From positions 1-7,976 of the forward strand of contig JAGAUM010000104.1 in assembly GCA_017620795.1 (NCBI GenBank): a stretch of 7,976 nucleotides of DNA, in the 5' to 3' direction. Source of the DNA: Clostridia bacterium (GTDB lineage Bacteria; Bacillota; Clostridia; RGIG8785). Position 1 is the stretch's first letter, and every line of letters begins with the position of its first letter. The translations under genes were made by a program, and so were the position numbers. The notes under the pieces were generated by a model. The model saw only the letters and a program-made list of their open reading frames with translations. It had not been told where the DNA came from and made no database searches. This document shows positions 5,397-7,976 of the stretch, piece after piece.

Positions 5397-6191
5397 TCAG
5401 ACATTCAAAGCGGTCAGTGGGGCAAAGGTATAGCCCTCTGCTTTGAGCTTTGTCAACAATTCGTCTAAGACTTCCGCATTGGTTTTAGAGGTGGAATGGA
5501 GCAAAATCACCGCGCCGTTGTGGACCCGTGGCAATAGTTTGGACAGAGCTTGCTCACGCGTGGGTTGACGGTCATTATACCAGTCCACATAGGCAAGGCT
5601 CCAAAAGACCGTCTTATAACCTAGTTCATGGGCGTGCTTTAGGTTTTCTTCGCTGTACTTACCCTGTGGTGGACGATAGAACTTGGGCAGGTCTTTGCCG
5701 GTGACCGTTTTGAATTTGGTCTCCAGGTCGGTCAGTTCTTTTTGGAAAGAATGGATGTCCGCAATGGCAGACATATCGGGATGGCGGTTGGTGTGATTGC
5801 CCACCAGATGCCCCTCCTCTACCATGCGACAGACCAGTTCCGGCGCCGTGTCCAGATAGTTTCCGACCAAAAAGAAAGCAGCAGGCACCTGATGCTTTTT
5901 TAAAGTGTCCAAAATGCTGGCAGTGTAGCCGTTTTCGTAGCCTGCATCGAAGGTCAGGTATAAGACCTTTTGGGTGGTGTCCCCTACGAAGCAAGCACCG
6001 TAAGTTTTTAAAAAGTCAGGGGTTGCGTTGCCTGTCGGAGTCTGACCCTCTTTTTGGAAGCTCAGTCCCCAGTTGCCATTGGTTGCAACGCTATGCCGAC
6101 TCCCCCACACGCCCCCCACAGTAATCAAGAGCGCCAGTACAAGGCAGAGCGCAATGCCGTTTAAGGTGCGACGGTTGATGGTATAAAACAT
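5397..6191 (-). CDS. pdaA: PdaA-like polysaccharide deacetylase (delta-lactam-biosynthetic de-N-acetylase)
   Basis: A protein of 264 residues starting at ATG 6191 (GGGAGG upstream). An N-terminal membrane anchor or signal at residues 11-29 exports the enzyme. The catalytic domain is the NodB fold: motif 1 LTFDAGYENG with D82, motif 2 GNHTNRHPDM with H133 and H137, motif 3 RPPQGKY with R173, motif 4 around W197 in VFWSLAYVDW, and motif 5 LLHSTSKTNAEVL with H232. In motif 1 the second Asp of the usual TFDDG is Ala83; PdaA-type enzymes are known to vary here (as I recall), and GYENG supports that subfamily. PdaA removes the N-acetyl group from muramic acid after amidase action to make muramic delta-lactam of the spore cortex, so a sporulating host is suggested. 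The gene lies 22 nt after a strong hairpin. Other peptidoglycan deacetylases (PdaC, PgdA) are less likely by motif. Confidence 0.88.
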   Translation of the reverse strand: MFYTINRRTLNGIALCLVLALLITVGGVWGSRHSVATNGNWGLSFQKEGQTPTGNATPDFLKTYGACFVGDTTQKVLYLTFDAGYENGYTASILDTLKKHQVPAAFFLVGNYLDTAPELVCRMVEEGHLVGNHTNRHPDMSAIADIHSFQKELTDLETKFKTVTGKDLPKFYRPPQGKYSEENLKHAHELGYKTVFWSLAYVDWYNDRQPTREQALSKLLPRVHNGAVILLHSTSKTNAEVLDELLTKLKAEGYTFAPLTALNV

Positions 6192-6207
6192 ATTCTCCCT
6201 CCCAATA

Positions 6208-6258
6208 AATAAACCGAGGGGAGTCAAACCAATGGGGTTTGACTTCCCTCGGCTTATT
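6208..6258 (-). terminator. Terminator-like hairpin between the unknown membrane gene and the PdaA-like gene
   Basis: A long stem (arms 6208-6230 and 6236-6258) of 23 positions, with one G-U and one mismatch when read on the minus strand, and a 5-nt loop. The core GC part is CCGAGGG at 6214-6220 paired with CCCTCGG at 6246-6252. On the minus strand the second arm ends in TTTATT and continues TTATT, giving a broken U-tract. It lies only 16 nt upstream of the start codon of the PdaA-like gene (ATG 6191), counted from the end of the stem. Confidence 0.78.
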
Positions 6259-6283
6259 AGAAGGTATGCTTTACACTTCCTAA

Positions 6284-6928
6284 TTATTCGCCAATCAGTC
6301 TTGAAAAGTAGACCGAGCAAGGCCTGCCGTTGATAAGAGCAGTTTTGTCATCCTGCCAAGACAAAGTAATCTCCCGTTCATCGGTACAGACATAAAGCAG
6401 ACGGGTAAAGGTGCATCCCAAGAGTTGCTTTTCAAAGTAAACGCCGCGCAGGGTGTTAGGCCCCATCTCCATGGTCACTGTCTGGTGACGGAGCTCTAAC
6501 TTGGCATCCTCCAGCACCAGAGTTTGTTCTACCGTTACTTCGGGAGCAGCGGCGGTCATCAGGGTATAGACCGAAACCCCTGCCAGAGCAACTGCCATAA
6601 TGACCACGACGGTCGCCATGGGTTTTAACCACTTTTTTGGAAAGAACGAGGGTACAAACATCACAGGCGCCAGACAGAGCACTGCCAACAGGTAAGTAAC
6701 ACCACCGCTGAACAATAACAACAAGGCGACAATCTGGACAAAGAACAGCACTACATTTTTGGTTCTTAACAGTGCCCAGGTGTTGCCAACGAACAGCGCC
6801 AACGGCAGTACCAGCAGGTAGGGCGGTACATCGAACTGATACCCCAACCAGTAGGCGTTTAAGAGCATCAATAAAATCCACAAGGTTTCTAAGATATTCA
6901 ATACCCGTGCCAAAAGGTCTTTTTTCAT
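6284..6928 (-). CDS. Unknown polytopic membrane protein with C-terminal soluble domain
   Basis: A protein of 214 residues, starting at ATG 6928 with AGAGGTGAT just upstream; the in-frame start at 6958 lies inside the preceding hairpin and is rejected. Five hydrophobic segments lie in the first 126 residues (about 11-29, 35-53, 58-78, 79-95 and 103-126). The remaining 88 residues (127-214) form a soluble domain with alternating hydrophobic and charged residues, suggesting beta strands (TVEQTLVLEDAKLELRHQTV, RLLYVCTDEREITLSW). Cysteines at 85, 172, 181 and 204 are present; three of them are in the tail. I recognise no family. It lies between the large secreted-type protein and the PdaA-like gene, all on one strand, so a role in the cell envelope is conceivable but unproven. 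Confidence 0.7.
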   Translation of the reverse strand: MKKDLLARVLNILETLWILLMLLNAYWLGYQFDVPPYLLVLPLALFVGNTWALLRTKNVVLFFVQIVALLLLFSGGVTYLLAVLCLAPVMFVPSFFPKKWLKPMATVVVIMAVALAGVSVYTLMTAAAPEVTVEQTLVLEDAKLELRHQTVTMEMGPNTLRGVYFEKQLLGCTFTRLLYVCTDEREITLSWQDDKTALINGRPCSVYFSRLIGE

Positions 6929-6946
6929 TTTATCACCTCTAACAAA

Positions 6947-6970
6947 AGAAGAGCGCAACCGCGCTCTTCT
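6947..6970 (-). terminator. Terminator-like hairpin after the large secreted-type gene
   Basis: A perfect 10-bp stem, AGAAGAGCGC (6947-6956) with GCGCTCTTCT (6961-6970), with a 4-nt loop and TTTTGTT after it on the minus strand. It follows the stop codon at 6985 by 14 nt and precedes the start of the next gene by only 18 nt. Confidence 0.85.
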
Positions 6971-6984
6971 CTTATTAAAATCAA

Positions 6985-7976
6985 TTAGGATTTCAGCACA
7001 TCAAGCATGCTGCCTGCCAAATACAAACCGTTCTTTGCCAGGTTTGCGTAGTCACCGTAGAACCAGAAGAAGTCCAGGGTATCGGTGGTTTCAAAGTCAC
7101 TGTTGGCAGTTAAGTTAAAGTTCTTGGAAACACCACTAGCGGATGCAGAAGCTTCGTACTCATTCTTTACAACAGCGGGCAGAGCAGAAATATCGATATC
7201 GGCGGTGGAACCACCGGCAAGGAATACCATTAAGGTATAATCCTGAGCCGAGGACAACGTGTTCTCGTGGGTCCAGTTGTAAGTGAAACCACGTCTTGCA
7301 AACGCATGACCCGACAGTGTCAATCCAGAAGGAACCGCATTAAAGGTAAACTCAAATGCAGGAGTGTCGCCGCCTTCACCAGAACCAGGTTCGTCTTCGC
7401 CACCCTCACCGGAACCAGGCTCGTCTTCGCCGTCATCCGAACCGCCTTGGCCTAAAATAACCTCAACACCAGCTTCGGGGGTATCGTCTTCAACCGTTCC
7501 GTCACCGGAAGCGCTTGCAGCAACCGTAACCGCAATCAGCTGAGTGTAGTTACCATAGTTCATGCGATAGTAACCGGTGCCTGCGCGGGATGCTTCGTCT
7601 GCACCTAAGGTGATGTCAACATAGCCGTACTCGGCGATATTGCTTTCACTGTAGGGAACGTAATCATAATCCTCAACCGTAACAACGGTGCCGTTTGCGT
7701 AAGCAGGAGTAATGGTGATGTCAGCTTCGGTACCGATGGGGTTTAAGCGAGCACGGATGGTAGCAGTTTCACCTGCTACGATTTCTGCGGTGGTTTCGCT
7801 ATCCAAAAGACCTTCAACGTTGGCTTCAACATAGCTGAAAATCGGCAGGAAGGACATGCCGTCCGAGTTACCTTCATGACCGCAGTGCTGTGCAACGCGG
7901 ATGATGTCGCCGGCTTCAACCTCAAAGCTTACACCGTTGGCCTCAAATTCCTTGCGCAGGTCAACGTGTGCTTGGG
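6985..7976 (-). CDS. Large secreted/surface-type protein of unknown function, N-terminus outside the window
   Basis: The reading frame is open from the right edge to the stop at 6985, 330 residues visible; the Met at 7857 is internal, since the preceding residues (VDLRKEFEANG, EVEAGDIIRVAQHCGHEGNS) continue the same acidic style. The visible part has about 175 residues of mostly beta-type sequence rich in Val, Thr, Ala and Glu, then an acidic Gly/Glu/Asp/Pro linker with two copies of a 10-residue repeat (EDEPGSGEGG-like), then about 125 residues ending at the C-terminus. That last domain includes FEFTFNAVPSGLTLSG, NWTHENTLSSAQDYTLMVF and WFYGDYANLAKNGLYLAGSM. Modular build and low basic content fit an extracellular protein, but no signal peptide or anchor is visible in this fragment and I see no LPxTG motif at the end. 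I recognise no family. It ends before a hairpin at 6947-6970. Confidence 0.75.
   Translation of the reverse strand, partial: QAHVDLRKEFEANGVSFEVEAGDIIRVAQHCGHEGNSDGMSFLPIFSYVEANVEGLLDSETTAEIVAGETATIRARLNPIGTEADITITPAYANGTVVTVEDYDYVPYSESNIAEYGYVDITLGADEASRAGTGYYRMNYGNYTQLIAVTVAASASGDGTVEDDTPEAGVEVILGQGGSDDGEDEPGSGEGGEDEPGSGEGGDTPAFEFTFNAVPSGLTLSGHAFARRGFTYNWTHENTLSSAQDYTLMVFLAGGSTADIDISALPAVVKNEYEASASASGVSKNFNLTANSDFETTDTLDFFWFYGDYANLAKNGLYLAGSMLDVLKS
7371..7430. repeat. Two 30-bp tandem repeats encoding an acidic linker
   Basis: Units 7371-7400 and 7401-7430 differ at 4 of 30 positions and encode, on the minus strand, two copies of a GEDEPGSGEG-type decapeptide between the two visible domains of the secreted-type protein. 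Such repeats can expand or contract and change linker length. Confidence 0.88.

Noticed and set aside
6192..6320. N-terminal extension of the PdaA-like protein by 43 residues
   Set aside because: It would overlap the end of the upstream gene and be translated through the long hairpin; ATG 6191 has a good site and is followed directly by the membrane anchor.
1..7976. CRISPR array, tRNA, rRNA, insertion sequence or complete prophage
   Set aside because: No repeat-spacer pattern, cloverleaf, ribosomal motif, transposase or phage structural gene was seen; the only phage-like element is the single sigma region 4-like regulator.

Overview
The window looks like chromosomal DNA from a Gram-positive, probably spore-forming Clostridia-type Firmicute. 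The grounds are strong Shine-Dalgarno sites (AGGAGG, GGAGG), TTGACA/TATAAT-like promoters, short intergenic gaps, and typical clostridial families: a PdaA-like deacetylase, a VanZ-like protein, a DUF1540 protein, an ECF-transporter S-component-like protein and an ECF sigma operon. I see no rRNA, tRNA, CRISPR array, insertion sequence or replication origin. No gene-free stretch reaches 300 bases.

Positions 1-1760 (minus strand) hold a four-gene cell-envelope stress module: an ECF sigma factor, a small single-pass membrane protein that is the likely anti-sigma factor, a TM2-like membrane protein, and a LiaF/DUF5668-like membrane protein that runs off the left edge. Each gene overlaps the next by 38, 8 and 1 nt, which suggests translational coupling. 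The sigma promoter starts in the tail of the preceding terminator and can be read either as a housekeeping or as an ECF-type promoter.

Positions 1762-3306 hold a divergent pair: a UPF0178 (YaiI/YqxD) protein on the minus strand and an NAD-dependent D-lactate dehydrogenase family enzyme on the plus strand. A perfect 15-bp inverted repeat spans the two start regions. Next come a possible niacin-type ECF transporter S component (plus), a shared bidirectional terminator, a convergent cysteine-rich double-DUF1540 protein (minus), and a divergently transcribed VanZ-like protein (plus).

Positions 4636-5357 (minus) hold a compact two-gene operon with a strong promoter: a small putative zinc-ribbon protein followed by a phage-type sigma region 4-like regulator (DUF1492/ArpU-like). 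The tail of the regulator overlaps the VanZ-like gene antisense by 80 nt.

Positions 5397-7976 (minus) hold, in transcription order, a large secreted-type protein of unknown function (its N-terminus is outside the window), an unknown polytopic membrane protein, and a PdaA-like polysaccharide deacetylase. A terminator-like hairpin lies just upstream of the ribosome binding site of each of the last two genes, leaving no room for a promoter in between. Their expression therefore probably depends on readthrough or on RNA-level control. Overall the window is mostly envelope, stress and housekeeping accessory genes. I found no complete defence or mobile system.
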